Below are positions 25,718 through 35,047 of a stretch of DNA of 64,000 nt, in pieces. Each line of letters begins with the position of its first letter. Within the stretch, counting starts at the first letter, position 1. The DNA comes from Burkholderia arboris (GTDB lineage Bacteria > Pseudomonadota > Gammaproteobacteria > Burkholderiales > Burkholderiaceae): the NCBI RefSeq assembly GCF_902499125.1, contig NZ_CABVPX010000016.1, forward strand, positions 62,001 to 126,000, written 5' to 3'. A model generated the notes under the pieces. The model was not told the origin of the DNA. It saw nothing but the letters and a program-made list of their open reading frames with translations, and made no database searches. Position numbers and translations under genes: made by a program.

Positions 25718-26896
25718 ATGTCGCGATTGCTCCGTTGTGTTACTTGGTCCGCACTCTTGTTGAGCGGCGTACTTTCCGGTTGTTCCACGATTCCTTCCTC
25801 GGGGCCGAGCCGTTTTCAGGTCGAGCGCGCCGGTAGCGGGTCCGGGCAGTCCGAGGCGGGCACCGCCGGCATTCAGGTCGTCGACCTGACCGATGCCGTT
25901 GCGCGCAAGCTGTTCTCCGAGCGAGGTCAGGGCGATTTTGTCTCGACGCTTGGCGCTGACACGAATTTCAGGCAGCAGCTCGGCGTGGGCGATACGATCG
26001 AAGTCTCGATCTGGGAGGCGCCGCCCGCGACCTTGTTCGGTGCCGCGCAGGTCGACAGCAAGTCCGGGCCGACCAACGCGCGCGTGACGGTGCTGCCGGA
26101 TCAGACGATCGACGGCGACGGCACGATCAATGTGCCGTTCGTCGGCGCCGTCAAGGCGCAGGGCCGCACGCCGACACAGCTCGGGCGTGATATTTCGGCT
26201 CGACTCAAGAACATCGCCCATGACCCTCAGGTGCTGGTCAAGCTTTCGCAGAACGTGACGTCGTATGTAACGGTTGTCGGGGATGTGAACACGAGCAGCA
26301 GGATGCAACTGTCGGCGCGCGGAGAGCGCCTGCTCGATGCGCTCGCGAGCGCGGGCGGCGTCAAGCAATCGATCGACAAGATTACGTTGCAGGTCACGCG
26401 AGGCGACGTTGTGGCGTCCATGCCGATGCAGAACGTGATTCGCAATCCGCGCCAGAATGTCCCGCTGCGTGCGGGCGATGTCGTGACCGCCCTGTACCAG
26501 CCGTACAGCTTCACGGCACTGGGTGCGACGGGGAAGAATCAGGAAGTCAATTTCGAGGCGCAGGGGATCTCGCTGGCGCAGGCGCTTGCGCGCGCAGGCG
26601 GGCTCGACGATGCGCGCTCGGATGCGAAGGGCGTGTTTATTTTCCGCCTGGAGGACGCCAAGGCGTTGTCGTGGCCGAATCAGCCGGTACGGACGACTGC
26701 GGACGGCAAGGTGCCGGTTATTTACCGGCTGGATTTGCATGATCCGAGCGCGATGTTCGTGGCGCAAAGCTTCGTGATGGACAACAAGGACATGCTGTAC
26801 GTGTCGAATGCACCGATCGCAGAGCTGCAGAAGGTGTTGAACCTGGTGTTCTCCGTGGCCTTCCCGGTTGTCAGTGGCGTTCAGGCATTCAGGTAA
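25718..26896 (+). CDS. wcbC: Outer membrane capsule export lipoprotein, KpsD/BexD/Wza family
   Basis: A 392-residue polysaccharide export protein. The N terminus is a lipoprotein signal (SALLLSGVLSGCSTIP, lipobox LSGC with the lipidated Cys at residue 22). The Poly_export domain follows (LGVGDTIEVSIWEAP, then VPFVGAVKAQGRTPTQLGRDI), then SLBB-type domains (YVTVVGDVNTSSRMQL, SFTALGATGKNQEVNF). The C terminus ends with a helix (LQKVLNLVFSVAFPVVSGVQAF) of the kind that forms the outer membrane barrel in Wza. It would form the exit channel, working with KpsE, KpsM and KpsT. The symbol follows the B. pseudomallei wcb naming and is by recollection. Confidence 0.9.
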   Translation: MSRLLRCVTWSALLLSGVLSGCSTIPSSGPSRFQVERAGSGSGQSEAGTAGIQVVDLTDAVARKLFSERGQGDFVSTLGADTNFRQQLGVGDTIEVSIWEAPPATLFGAAQVDSKSGPTNARVTVLPDQTIDGDGTINVPFVGAVKAQGRTPTQLGRDISARLKNIAHDPQVLVKLSQNVTSYVTVVGDVNTSSRMQLSARGERLLDALASAGGVKQSIDKITLQVTRGDVVASMPMQNVIRNPRQNVPLRAGDVVTALYQPYSFTALGATGKNQEVNFEAQGISLAQALARAGGLDDARSDAKGVFIFRLEDAKALSWPNQPVRTTADGKVPVIYRLDLHDPSAMFVAQSFVMDNKDMLYVSNAPIAELQKVLNLVFSVAFPVVSGVQAFR

Positions 26897-27041
26897 GCAA
26901 TCAAGGCTGCGTACTATTACACGGTGAGTCATGGCAGCGGATGTCGCGCATTGCTTTAGCCATGCTATGTATCGTCAGGCCGGCGTTCCGCTGAACATCG
27001 GGTCGCAGCGTCGATCGGTAGTTCGCAATATCGGTGCATAA

Positions 27042-28100
<1,059 letters not shown>

Positions 28101-28158
28101 TCGCGACGTTTGCCGGTGCCCTTCGGGGTATCGCAAACGTATCGCAATGGGGTATCGC

Positions 28159-28197
28159 ACGGGCCATGATGTCATCGCATCAGGCCCGTTTTGCTTT
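28159..28197 (+). terminator. Probable terminator of gmd
   Basis: ACGGGCC (28159-28165) pairs with GGCCCGT, with an inner GATG/CATC extension, followed by TTTTGCTTTT. It sits just before the next gene, which begins at about 28204 to 28222. Confidence 0.65.
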
Positions 28198-28203
28198 TAG
28201 TGG

Positions 28204-29364
28204 ATGGCGTTCGGGAGGCATGTGAAGGTAATTCTTGCAGTGGATTCGATCCGGCCTCCGCTCACGGGGATTGGCCGTTACACGTGGGAATTGGCCAAGC
28301 ATTTCGCTTCACCGGAAGGCGGTCTCGACGCGATTCGTTTCTACTTCGCGGGGGCATGGGTCGACGACGTGGCTGGATTGCTTGACGGCCAGCCGGTCGC
28401 GCCGACTCGCAGCCGTTTGCCAAAATGGGCGCGATCGTTGCCGCCGGTCAAGGCTTTCCAGCGATGGAGCGGTGACCGGAGGTGGCGTGACCATCTATTC
28501 CATTCGCCTAATTATTTTCTGCCCGACGAATGTGCGACCGGTATCGTCACGGTGCATGATCTGTCGGTATTCAAGTATCCGGAGACCCATCCGGTCGAGC
28601 GATTGCGTCATTTCGAGCGAGGCTTTGCGTCGACGCTCGCGCGCGCCGCGCACCTTGTTACCGATTCCGAATTTACTCGCCGCGAGGTCGCCGATTTCTT
28701 CGGCTGGCCAATCGACAATATCACTGCCGTCCCGCTTGGCGTGCCTGCGGAGTTCCGGCCGCATACGAACGACGAACTTGCTGCGCCGCTCGCCGCCTAT
28801 CAACTGTCCGCGGGTGGCTACGGACTGAGTGTATCGACGCTCGAGCCACGCAAGCGTATTGATCGCCTGATCGACGCATACGCGGAGCTCCCTGTTGCCC
28901 TGCGCACCCGATACCCGCTCGTATTGGTCGGCAGCAATGGATGGTTGAACGACGATCTTCACGCCAAGATCAGGAAAGGGGAGAGCGAGCAATGGCTGCG
29001 CTACCTCGGATTCGTGCCGGAAGCCGTATTGCCGGCCCTTTATGCCGGCGCTCGCGCGTTCTTCATGCCGTCAAAGTACGAAGGCTTTGGCTTGCCCGTG
29101 CTCGAGGCGCTGGCGAGTGGCGTTCCGACGCTGACTTCCAATGTCTCGTCGCTGCCGGAGGTGGCGGGTGATGCTGGCTGGCTGGTTGAGCCTGACGATC
29201 ACGATGCATTGCGACATGGCATCGAGCGTGTGCTGAGCGACGATGGTTGGCGAGATGCCGCGAGGGCCCGTGGCTTGGAACTCGCTCGCGACGCGACGTG
29301 GGCGCGTTGCGCGCGCCGCATGCTGGCTGTCTACGAGCGGTTCGAGCAGTCAGCGCGACTCTGA
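28204..29364 (+). CDS. GT4 family glycosyltransferase
   Basis: A 386-residue GT-B enzyme. The N-terminal domain has VILAVDSIRPPLTGIGRYTWEL and HSPNYFLPDECATGIVTVHDLSVFKYPETHP, the acceptor-side pattern of WbdA/MtfB-like mannosyl or rhamnosyl transferases. The C domain has LSVSTLEPRKRIDRLIDAY, LVLVGSNGWLND, GFVPEAVLPALYAGARAF and the E-x7-E motif in YEGFGLPVLEALASG. With GDP-sugar genes around it, a mannosyl or deoxyhexosyl transfer is likely. A GTG at 28222 (MKVILAVD) is an alternative start; the purine-rich GGGAGG lies only three bases before it. Its 3-prime end overlaps the convergent next gene by 15 bases. Confidence 0.87.
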   Translation: MAFGRHVKVILAVDSIRPPLTGIGRYTWELAKHFASPEGGLDAIRFYFAGAWVDDVAGLLDGQPVAPTRSRLPKWARSLPPVKAFQRWSGDRRWRDHLFHSPNYFLPDECATGIVTVHDLSVFKYPETHPVERLRHFERGFASTLARAAHLVTDSEFTRREVADFFGWPIDNITAVPLGVPAEFRPHTNDELAAPLAAYQLSAGGYGLSVSTLEPRKRIDRLIDAYAELPVALRTRYPLVLVGSNGWLNDDLHAKIRKGESEQWLRYLGFVPEAVLPALYAGARAFFMPSKYEGFGLPVLEALASGVPTLTSNVSSLPEVAGDAGWLVEPDDHDALRHGIERVLSDDGWRDAARARGLELARDATWARCARRMLAVYERFEQSARL

Positions 29365-30633
29365 CAGGTCTGAAAGCAGCGTCTTTATCTGTGCCGCACT
29401 TTCCTGCCAGGTGATGGGGCGGATCGCGCGACTGTCCGGTGCGATGTCGTCGTCGATTGCGCGCAGCCAGGTGTGTAGCGACGTCGCCAGCCCGGTGCCG
29501 TCGCTGGCCGAGAAGTAGGTGGCATGTTCGCCGGCCACTTCGCGGAAAACGGGTAGGTCGCGCAGCAGCAGCGGCAGACCGTGTTGCGCGGCTTCAACGA
29601 TTGGCAGACCGAAACCTTCCCCTTCGGATGCGAACAGCAGCCCGTCCGCGCGAGCGTACAAGTCCGCCAGCGCCGCGTCGTCGATGTCCTGCAGCCAGTT
29701 CAGGCGTTTTCCGCGCTCTGCATGGCCGTCGAGGCGCATCGTCAGCTCCTGGACCGCCCATCCTGCGTTACCGACGATCACGAGCGTTGCATCGACGCCG
29801 TCGTTCCAAAGTGCTTCGAACGCGTCCAGCACCTGCCGGTGTCCCTTGCGCGGCTCGATCGTTCCGACCATCAACACCGTGTGTCCGCGTCCGGTCATGC
29901 GCGGCTTGCGTGGCATCGTACCGGTCGCGTTGGCGGGGTGCGGCTGGAAGTCGGCGCCGAGATGGAACCAGCCTGCCGGTACCTCGTGCTCGGCGATGCC
30001 GAAGTACGTATCGAGGAAGGCCTGTGCCTCGACGGCAACCGATCTCGAGATGCAGTACAGCGCGTCCGCGTGGATTGCGATGGTCGACAGCCATTGCTTG
30101 AATGATCGGGCCGAGCGCGGCGTGAACCACTCCGGGTGCTGTATCGGCAGCAGGTCGTAGACGACGAATGCCAGCAGGACGCCTTGCTGTTTCCATTGAA
30201 GGAAATCACGCTGTCGCTTCGGGGCGATGCGGCTCGTCAAGTCGAGACCGAGGAACACGTCCCCGGGATTCGCATGAACCGGTGCGTCGCTTGCCGGAGG
30301 CGGGGTGCCCGCCAGTTTGGCCGTGTAGATGTCGGCATAGCGATAGCGGTCGCGCCGATTGGCGCGCACCAGTCGAACCACGAAGCCGGGCGGGGGGGAC
30401 GCGATCAATTGCAGGGCGAGCGAGCGCACCACCCGCTGAATGCCGGTGCCTGCATCATGTTGCGCAATGATTGACACGTCGATGAGCAACTGGTGTTCCC
30501 GCGACGCTGGCGCTGATTGCGTGCTGGTGCGCAGCCGGTCGGCTGCGTGACGTGCGTATCGGGTCAGCGGGGCATGCCAGTGCGTTGCGGCGCAGTGAGC
30601 GAGCGCGGCGCGATTGAACCTTGTCAGGGGCAT
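29350..30633 (-). CDS. GT4 family glycosyltransferase
   Basis: A 427-residue retaining glycosyltransferase. It carries the cluster-typical N-terminal pattern LLIDVSIIAQHDAGTGIQRVVRSLA near residue 48, then VYDLLPIQHPEWF, HTVLMVGTIEPRKGHRQVL, LVIVGNAGW and the E-x7-E motif in GEGFGLPIVEAAQHG. The first ~45 residues are Arg/His-rich and may be a poorly conserved extension, so the true start could be a little later. It follows kpsT by 21 bases on the same strand, so it is probably the last gene of a kpsE-kpsT-GT unit. Confidence 0.86.
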   Translation of the reverse strand: MPLTRFNRAALAHCAATHWHAPLTRYARHAADRLRTSTQSAPASREHQLLIDVSIIAQHDAGTGIQRVVRSLALQLIASPPPGFVVRLVRANRRDRYRYADIYTAKLAGTPPPASDAPVHANPGDVFLGLDLTSRIAPKRQRDFLQWKQQGVLLAFVVYDLLPIQHPEWFTPRSARSFKQWLSTIAIHADALYCISRSVAVEAQAFLDTYFGIAEHEVPAGWFHLGADFQPHPANATGTMPRKPRMTGRGHTVLMVGTIEPRKGHRQVLDAFEALWNDGVDATLVIVGNAGWAVQELTMRLDGHAERGKRLNWLQDIDDAALADLYARADGLLFASEGEGFGLPIVEAAQHGLPLLLRDLPVFREVAGEHATYFSASDGTGLATSLHTWLRAIDDDIAPDSRAIRPITWQESAAQIKTLLSDLSESR

Positions 30634-30654
30634 CGGTCGGGTGGAATGGGCGCG

Positions 30655-31314
30655 TCAGTTGATGGCGCTGTTTTCCTGGTAGAACGCGTAGGCCTCTTCG
30701 ATCTCGTCAAACATGCGCAACCGGCCTTGCACCAGCACGGCTGCCCGGGTGCAATGTTCGCGGATGTACGCGGCATCGTGGCTGACGATGATGAGGGCTC
30801 GATCCGCACGTCGCTCAAACAATTCGTGGTGGCACTTGGCGTGAAACCGGCTGTCGCCGACCGCAATGATTTCGTCGATGAGGAAGCAGTCAAATTCGAT
30901 CGCCATCGACAATGCGAATGCGAGGCGCGCACGCATACCTGCCGAATAGCTCTTGACCGGCTCTCGCAGGTAATAGCCCAGTTCCGAGAACTCTTGTACG
31001 AACGGTTCGGCGTCTTTGACGTTGACGCCGTAGATGCGGCAGATGAACCGCAGGTTGTCCATCCCGGTGAGGCTGCCCTGGAACGCACCGCCGAATGCGA
31101 GCGGCCACGACACGCTCATGCTGCGATGAACCATGCCGGCGCTCGGGAGTTCCGCGCCGCTGATGAGCCTGATGAGTGTCGACTTGCCGGCGCCGTTCCG
31201 TCCGAGAATGCCGATTTTCTCGCCCCTGTTGACGCGCAGGTCGATCTTTTCGAGGACCCTGCGTCGGCCCTGTCGCGTGTAGTAGTCTTTGGCGATGTTC
31301 TTGAGTTCGATCAT
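30655..31314 (-). CDS. kpsT: Capsule ABC transporter ATPase, KpsT/Wzt type
   Basis: A 219-residue ATP-binding subunit powering capsule export across the inner membrane. Walker A is GRNGAGKST (residues ~38-46), the signature is [13 protein letters not shown], and Walker B is [12 protein letters not shown], with the switch His in [10 protein letters not shown]. The short length without a C-terminal carbohydrate-binding domain fits KpsT of group 2 capsules rather than O-antigen Wzt proteins. The ATG at 31314 is the family start. It lies between kpsE and a glycosyltransferase on the minus strand; its permease KpsM is encoded about 16 kb away. Confidence 0.94.
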   Translation of the reverse strand: MIELKNIAKDYYTRQGRRRVLEKIDLRVNRGEKIGILGRNGAGKSTLIRLISGAELPSAGMVHRSMSVSWPLAFGGAFQGSLTGMDNLRFICRIYGVNVKDAEPFVQEFSELGYYLREPVKSYSAGMRARLAFALSMAIEFDCFLIDEIIAVGDSRFHAKCHHELFERRADRALIIVSHDAAYIREHCTRAAVLVQGRLRMFDEIEEAYAFYQENSAIN

Positions 31315-31459
31315 CCGAATTCAACTATTGAGCGTGCGTTACTGGGGCGATTGAGCCGGAGTCGGGCCAGCACGGCGCCAGCTCCGGCATGTTTGCAGTC
31401 CGATCCCGGGCATCGATTCCACGACCGATACGGCGTGGAGATGCCGGATGAGTCGCGGC

Positions 31460-32653
31460 TCAGTTGTGGTGCTCGCGCAGGCCCGCCAACAAAAGCGACA
31501 GAACGCCCCACGCGATCATGCCCAGCGCAAATACTTCGAAAATCGACTTCAGACGCTTGGGTTCGACTGCAATGTCGGGGGTATTCGGCTGGATCAGGCG
31601 TTCCAGATAAAGCTGCTTTCGCTGAGCTTCGGCCCGTGCGTTTTCCAGGGCGGTCATTGTCGACGCGAGTTGCTTGTCGGCGAACTGCGCGTCGAGCTGC
31701 ATGCGAGCGTAGGTCGCGGCCTTGGCCGAAAGCGAGTTCTTGCCGCCGGTAACGCCCGTTGTCGCTTCCTCGATCTGTTTCTGCAGATTGGCGATATTCG
31801 TTTTCAGGACGGAAATCTGCGGGTTTTGCGGCGCGATCGACTGAATCTGGGCGAGTTGCGTCTGCGAGGCAAAGAGCTGCGCCTGAAGCGTCGTAACCTG
31901 TTGCAACTGCAGCGCGGATTGCTTGTCCGGGTCGAACACCGTATATGACTTTCGGTATTCGGCCAGCGCTGCTGCCGCGTCTTTCGCTTTCGCGGCCGCT
32001 GCATCGACTTCACGTTGTGCGAACTGGACCGTATCTGCCGCGGCGCGCTGATTCATCTGGTTGATCAGGCGCTCGCCCATTTCCAGCAGACGTTCGTTGA
32101 TTCGCTGAGAGTCTTCCGCGGTATATGCACGAACCTGCAGCTTCGTAATGCCGGATTCGGAATCCAGTGTCGCCGTGACAACGTGCTTGTCGTAATATTT
32201 CCACAGCTCTTCAAAGCTGCTGTCCGGCCACGTGTGAAACCGGCTGACAAAATCGCCGTGCTTCGTATAGGCGTCGAAAATATAATTGTTGGCGTTCAGT
32301 TCGCGAAGCGCATCTCGCGACGCCATGTAGTCGAGGACGGAGAACGTGTCGTCCGCGGAGCGCGAGAGTCCGGTGCCTTGCAGGAATGCGCCGACGATGC
32401 TGCTCTGGGTCTGCTTTTGTGGGCTTTTTACCACGAAGCGCGATTCGGACACGTAGACGTCCGATGCAATGACGCCAAAATACAGCGTGGCAATTGCCGT
32501 GGGAATAATAACGGTTGCCGCGAGCAGGCGATTGACCCGCTTGAGCCGCTGAACGAGACCGGGTTTCTCTTCGGTCGGGGTTGTCACGTCGCTGGTGGTT
32601 ACGTTTTCCAACTTTTTTCCGTCAATACAGAGTGCAAAGTGGCTGGCGAGCAT
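31460..32653 (-). CDS. kpsE: Capsule export inner membrane protein, KpsE/Wzz family
   Basis: A 397-residue polysaccharide co-polymerase type 3 protein bridging the inner membrane transporter and the outer membrane channel. It has one N-terminal helix (LLAATVIIPTAIATLYFGVIA, residues ~43-63), the periplasmic DVYVSESRFVVKSP start, a long coiled coil (residues ~190-350, rich in Ala, Gln and Lys), and a C-terminal helix FEVFALGMIAWGVLSLLLAGLRE. It has no kinase domain. The start is uncertain because later TTG or GTG codons are possible; the helix and what follows are unaffected. It is divergent from kpsS across 404 bases. Confidence 0.9.
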   Translation of the reverse strand: MLASHFALCIDGKKLENVTTSDVTTPTEEKPGLVQRLKRVNRLLAATVIIPTAIATLYFGVIASDVYVSESRFVVKSPQKQTQSSIVGAFLQGTGLSRSADDTFSVLDYMASRDALRELNANNYIFDAYTKHGDFVSRFHTWPDSSFEELWKYYDKHVVTATLDSESGITKLQVRAYTAEDSQRINERLLEMGERLINQMNQRAAADTVQFAQREVDAAAAKAKDAAAALAEYRKSYTVFDPDKQSALQLQQVTTLQAQLFASQTQLAQIQSIAPQNPQISVLKTNIANLQKQIEEATTGVTGGKNSLSAKAATYARMQLDAQFADKQLASTMTALENARAEAQRKQLYLERLIQPNTPDIAVEPKRLKSIFEVFALGMIAWGVLSLLLAGLREHHN

Positions 32654-33057
32654 GACGTCAACATGCGTCAGCCCGGGAGCCGAATTCGGATAAGCGGGGC
32701 CGTAGGACCGGCAGCCGGTGCGGGCGAAGTGCCCGGGCTGCCGGGTCCGCGCCGGACATCTATATCGGCTGCTCCGCCTCGATCGGGTAGAGGGTGCGTC
32801 GACCTGCGTCTGCTCAAGGCGCCTGATTATAGGCTAGCTGTGCGCCATTCGGCTATGATCGGGGCGGCGGCCGGTGCCGGCAGGGCACATGCGGACGACT
32901 TTATGAATTTTGTCTTCATTCTGTCGTTCTTTCGGCATAAAATTGCGCCCAGCCGCCAGCGGAGTTTGGCTCTTGCCGATGTCGATGGGGGCTCGTCAGA
33001 AGAATAAAGCCTGTCTGGCAGTTTCCAGAGAAATTTTCGCTCCCCTTCCCGATATCC
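32654..33057. promoter_or_regulatory. Divergent promoter region of the kpsE unit and the kpsS-wcb operon
   Basis: 404 bases with no gene. On the plus strand TTCATT (32915-32920) and TAAAAT (32938-32943) are 17 bases apart and could be a weak sigma-70 promoter about 115 bases upstream of kpsS. The region should also hold the minus-strand promoter for kpsE-kpsT, which I cannot define. Confidence 0.35.
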
Positions 33058-34263
33058 ATGCCTCGCTCATTTCTAGTGCTGCAAGGCACGGCTTCAGTGT
33101 TTTTCAGTCGTCTTTCAGAAGCACTCGCATCACGTGGCCACGACGTTCATCGTGTCAATTTTTGCGGTGGCGACTGGTTTTACGGTAGAGCCGGGAAGGT
33201 GACCAACTATTCCGGGAAATTTGCGCACCTGTCGAATTGGTATTCGGACCTCGTGCGCGCCAAAGGCATTACGGATGTCTTGATGTTCGGTGACTGTCGC
33301 GCGGTCCATCGGCACATGCACCCGATTTCCGAGCAGTTCGGTCTGCGCGTGCACGTGTTCGAGGAGGGCTACGTCCGTCCGCACTGGATCACGCTTGAAA
33401 GCCACGGTGTGAACGGTCGCTCGCGAATGCCGGTGGATCCGCGGGAATACATGAGGCTGCGCGACGTCATCCCGGCGGCGGAACCCGGCGTGCCGACCGG
33501 TTACAACCTGTATGAGCGGGTGTTTCATGACATCACGTACCGGGTCGCCAATGCGCTGCTGATGTGGCGTTTTCCGCTGTATCGCAGCCACCGGCCGAAG
33601 AACGGCGTGTTCGAGTACACGGGCCTCGCGGTTCGCGCGCTGCTGCAAGGCAAGCATCGGCGAGAGGCCGAAGCTGTCACGCGCGAACTGCTGGCGAACC
33701 GGCGGCCGTACTATCTGTTCCCGCTGCAGCTCAACTCCGATGCGCAGATCGTCGTGCATTCGCCCTTCGACGGGGTACGCGATGCGATCGACCACGTGGT
33801 GCGCTCGTTCGCCCGGCACGCGCCGCGCGATGCAACCCTGCTGATCAAGAACCATCCGCTCGACACGGGGATGATCGAATACCAGCGCTTCGCGATGTCG
33901 ATCGCGCGCGAGGCCGGTATTGGAGATCGGGTCCGCTTCATCAACTCGGGCCACTTGCCGACGCTGCTCGAGCATGCGCGTGGCGTGGTCGTGGTGAACA
34001 GCACGGTCGGCCTGTCGGCTTTGCACCACGAGCGCCCGCTAGTGGTGCTCGGGACCGCCATTTATAATATGCCCGGCTTGACCTGGCAGGGAAAACTGGA
34101 CGATTTCTGGCACGGCGGCGATCTGCCCGACATGCACCTTTATCACGCCTTCCTGGACTACGTGATGCATCACACGCAAATCAACGGCGATTTCTACACC
34201 CGAACCGGCATCGAGATGGCGGTCGCGGGGGCGGTCGAGCGCCTGGATCGCGCGGATGCCTGA
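33058..34263 (+). CDS. kpsS: Capsule linker transferase KpsS (WcbO type)
   Basis: KpsS (401 residues) adds the first beta-Kdo residue to the lipid acceptor of group 2-type capsules. Family features include RSFLVLQGTASVFFSRLSEAL at the N terminus, VNFCGGDWFY, VFEEGYVRPHWITLE, the YLFPLQLNSDAQIVVHSPF motif, LLIKNHPLDTG and VVVNSTVGLSALHHERPLVVLG. It starts the plus-strand operon and its last codons overlap the SDR gene by 8 bases. Presence of both KpsS and KpsC means that a Kdo linker is expected at the reducing end of this capsule. It corresponds to wcbO in B. pseudomallei naming. Confidence 0.93.
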   Translation: MPRSFLVLQGTASVFFSRLSEALASRGHDVHRVNFCGGDWFYGRAGKVTNYSGKFAHLSNWYSDLVRAKGITDVLMFGDCRAVHRHMHPISEQFGLRVHVFEEGYVRPHWITLESHGVNGRSRMPVDPREYMRLRDVIPAAEPGVPTGYNLYERVFHDITYRVANALLMWRFPLYRSHRPKNGVFEYTGLAVRALLQGKHRREAEAVTRELLANRRPYYLFPLQLNSDAQIVVHSPFDGVRDAIDHVVRSFARHAPRDATLLIKNHPLDTGMIEYQRFAMSIAREAGIGDRVRFINSGHLPTLLEHARGVVVVNSTVGLSALHHERPLVVLGTAIYNMPGLTWQGKLDDFWHGGDLPDMHLYHAFLDYVMHHTQINGDFYTRTGIEMAVAGAVERLDRADA

Positions 34264-35047
34264 TCAGCGGCCGCGAAACATCGTCATCACCGGCGCGAGT
34301 GCCGGTCTCGGTCGTGCGCTTGCGCTTGCCTATGCGCAGCCGGGCACGACGCTCGGCATCGTCGGCCGCAATCTCGCCGAGGTCGAGAAGACGGCGGCGG
34401 CCTGCCGGGCGCGCGGCGCCACGGTCGACACGGGCGCGGTCGACGTGCGCGATGCCGCGTCGATTGCCGCCTGGCTGACCGATTTCGACAGCCGTCACCC
34501 GATCGACCTCCTGATCGCGAACGCCGGCGTGGCCAGCACGATCGCCGATACGAGCGACTGGGAAGGTTTGGAGCGCACGGCTCGCGTCATCGATACGAAT
34601 CTCTACGGTGCATTGCATACGGTCCTGCCGGTCATCGACCGGATGCGCGAGCGCAGGCGCGGGCGAATCGCGATGGTCAGTTCGATCGCCGCGCTGCGCG
34701 GCATGGCGATCTCGCCGGCCTATTGCGCAAGCAAGGCCGCAATCAAGGCCTACGGCGATTCCGTGCGCCCGCTGCTGGCGCGCGACGGCGTGGGCGTCAC
34801 GGTCATCCTGCCCGGCTTCGTGAAGACGGCGATGAGCGACGTATTCCCCGGCGACAAGCCGTTCCTCTGGAGTGCCGATCGTTCGGCCGCGTACATTCGC
34901 CGACGGCTCGATGCGGGCCGAAGCGAGATCGCGTTCCCCGGATTGCTTGCGTTCGGCATGCGCCTCCTGCCGCTGCTGCCCGCCGCGCTCGCCGACGCGA
35001 TCCTCGACCGCCTGTCCTATCTGCCGTCGAAGGACCGGGCCAATTGA
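34256..35047 (+). CDS. wcbP: Short-chain dehydrogenase/reductase (WcbP)
   Basis: A classical SDR of 263 residues: cofactor motif TGASAGLG, NAG in LIANAGVAST, catalytic Ser in VSSIAAL and the YCASKAA Tyr-x3-Lys motif. After the catalytic core a C-terminal hydrophobic stretch (LLAFGMRLLPLLPAALADAIL) suggests membrane association, as in 3-ketosphinganine and other lipid ketone reductases. Overlaps the genes on both sides (kpsS before, TTGA overlap with wcbQ after), so it is made together with them. I infer that it reduces the ketone left by the alpha-oxoamine synthase WcbT; a sugar-related oxidation is the alternative. Confidence 0.85.
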   Translation: MPDQRPRNIVITGASAGLGRALALAYAQPGTTLGIVGRNLAEVEKTAAACRARGATVDTGAVDVRDAASIAAWLTDFDSRHPIDLLIANAGVASTIADTSDWEGLERTARVIDTNLYGALHTVLPVIDRMRERRRGRIAMVSSIAALRGMAISPAYCASKAAIKAYGDSVRPLLARDGVGVTVILPGFVKTAMSDVFPGDKPFLWSADRSAAYIRRRLDAGRSEIAFPGLLAFGMRLLPLLPAALADAILDRLSYLPSKDRAN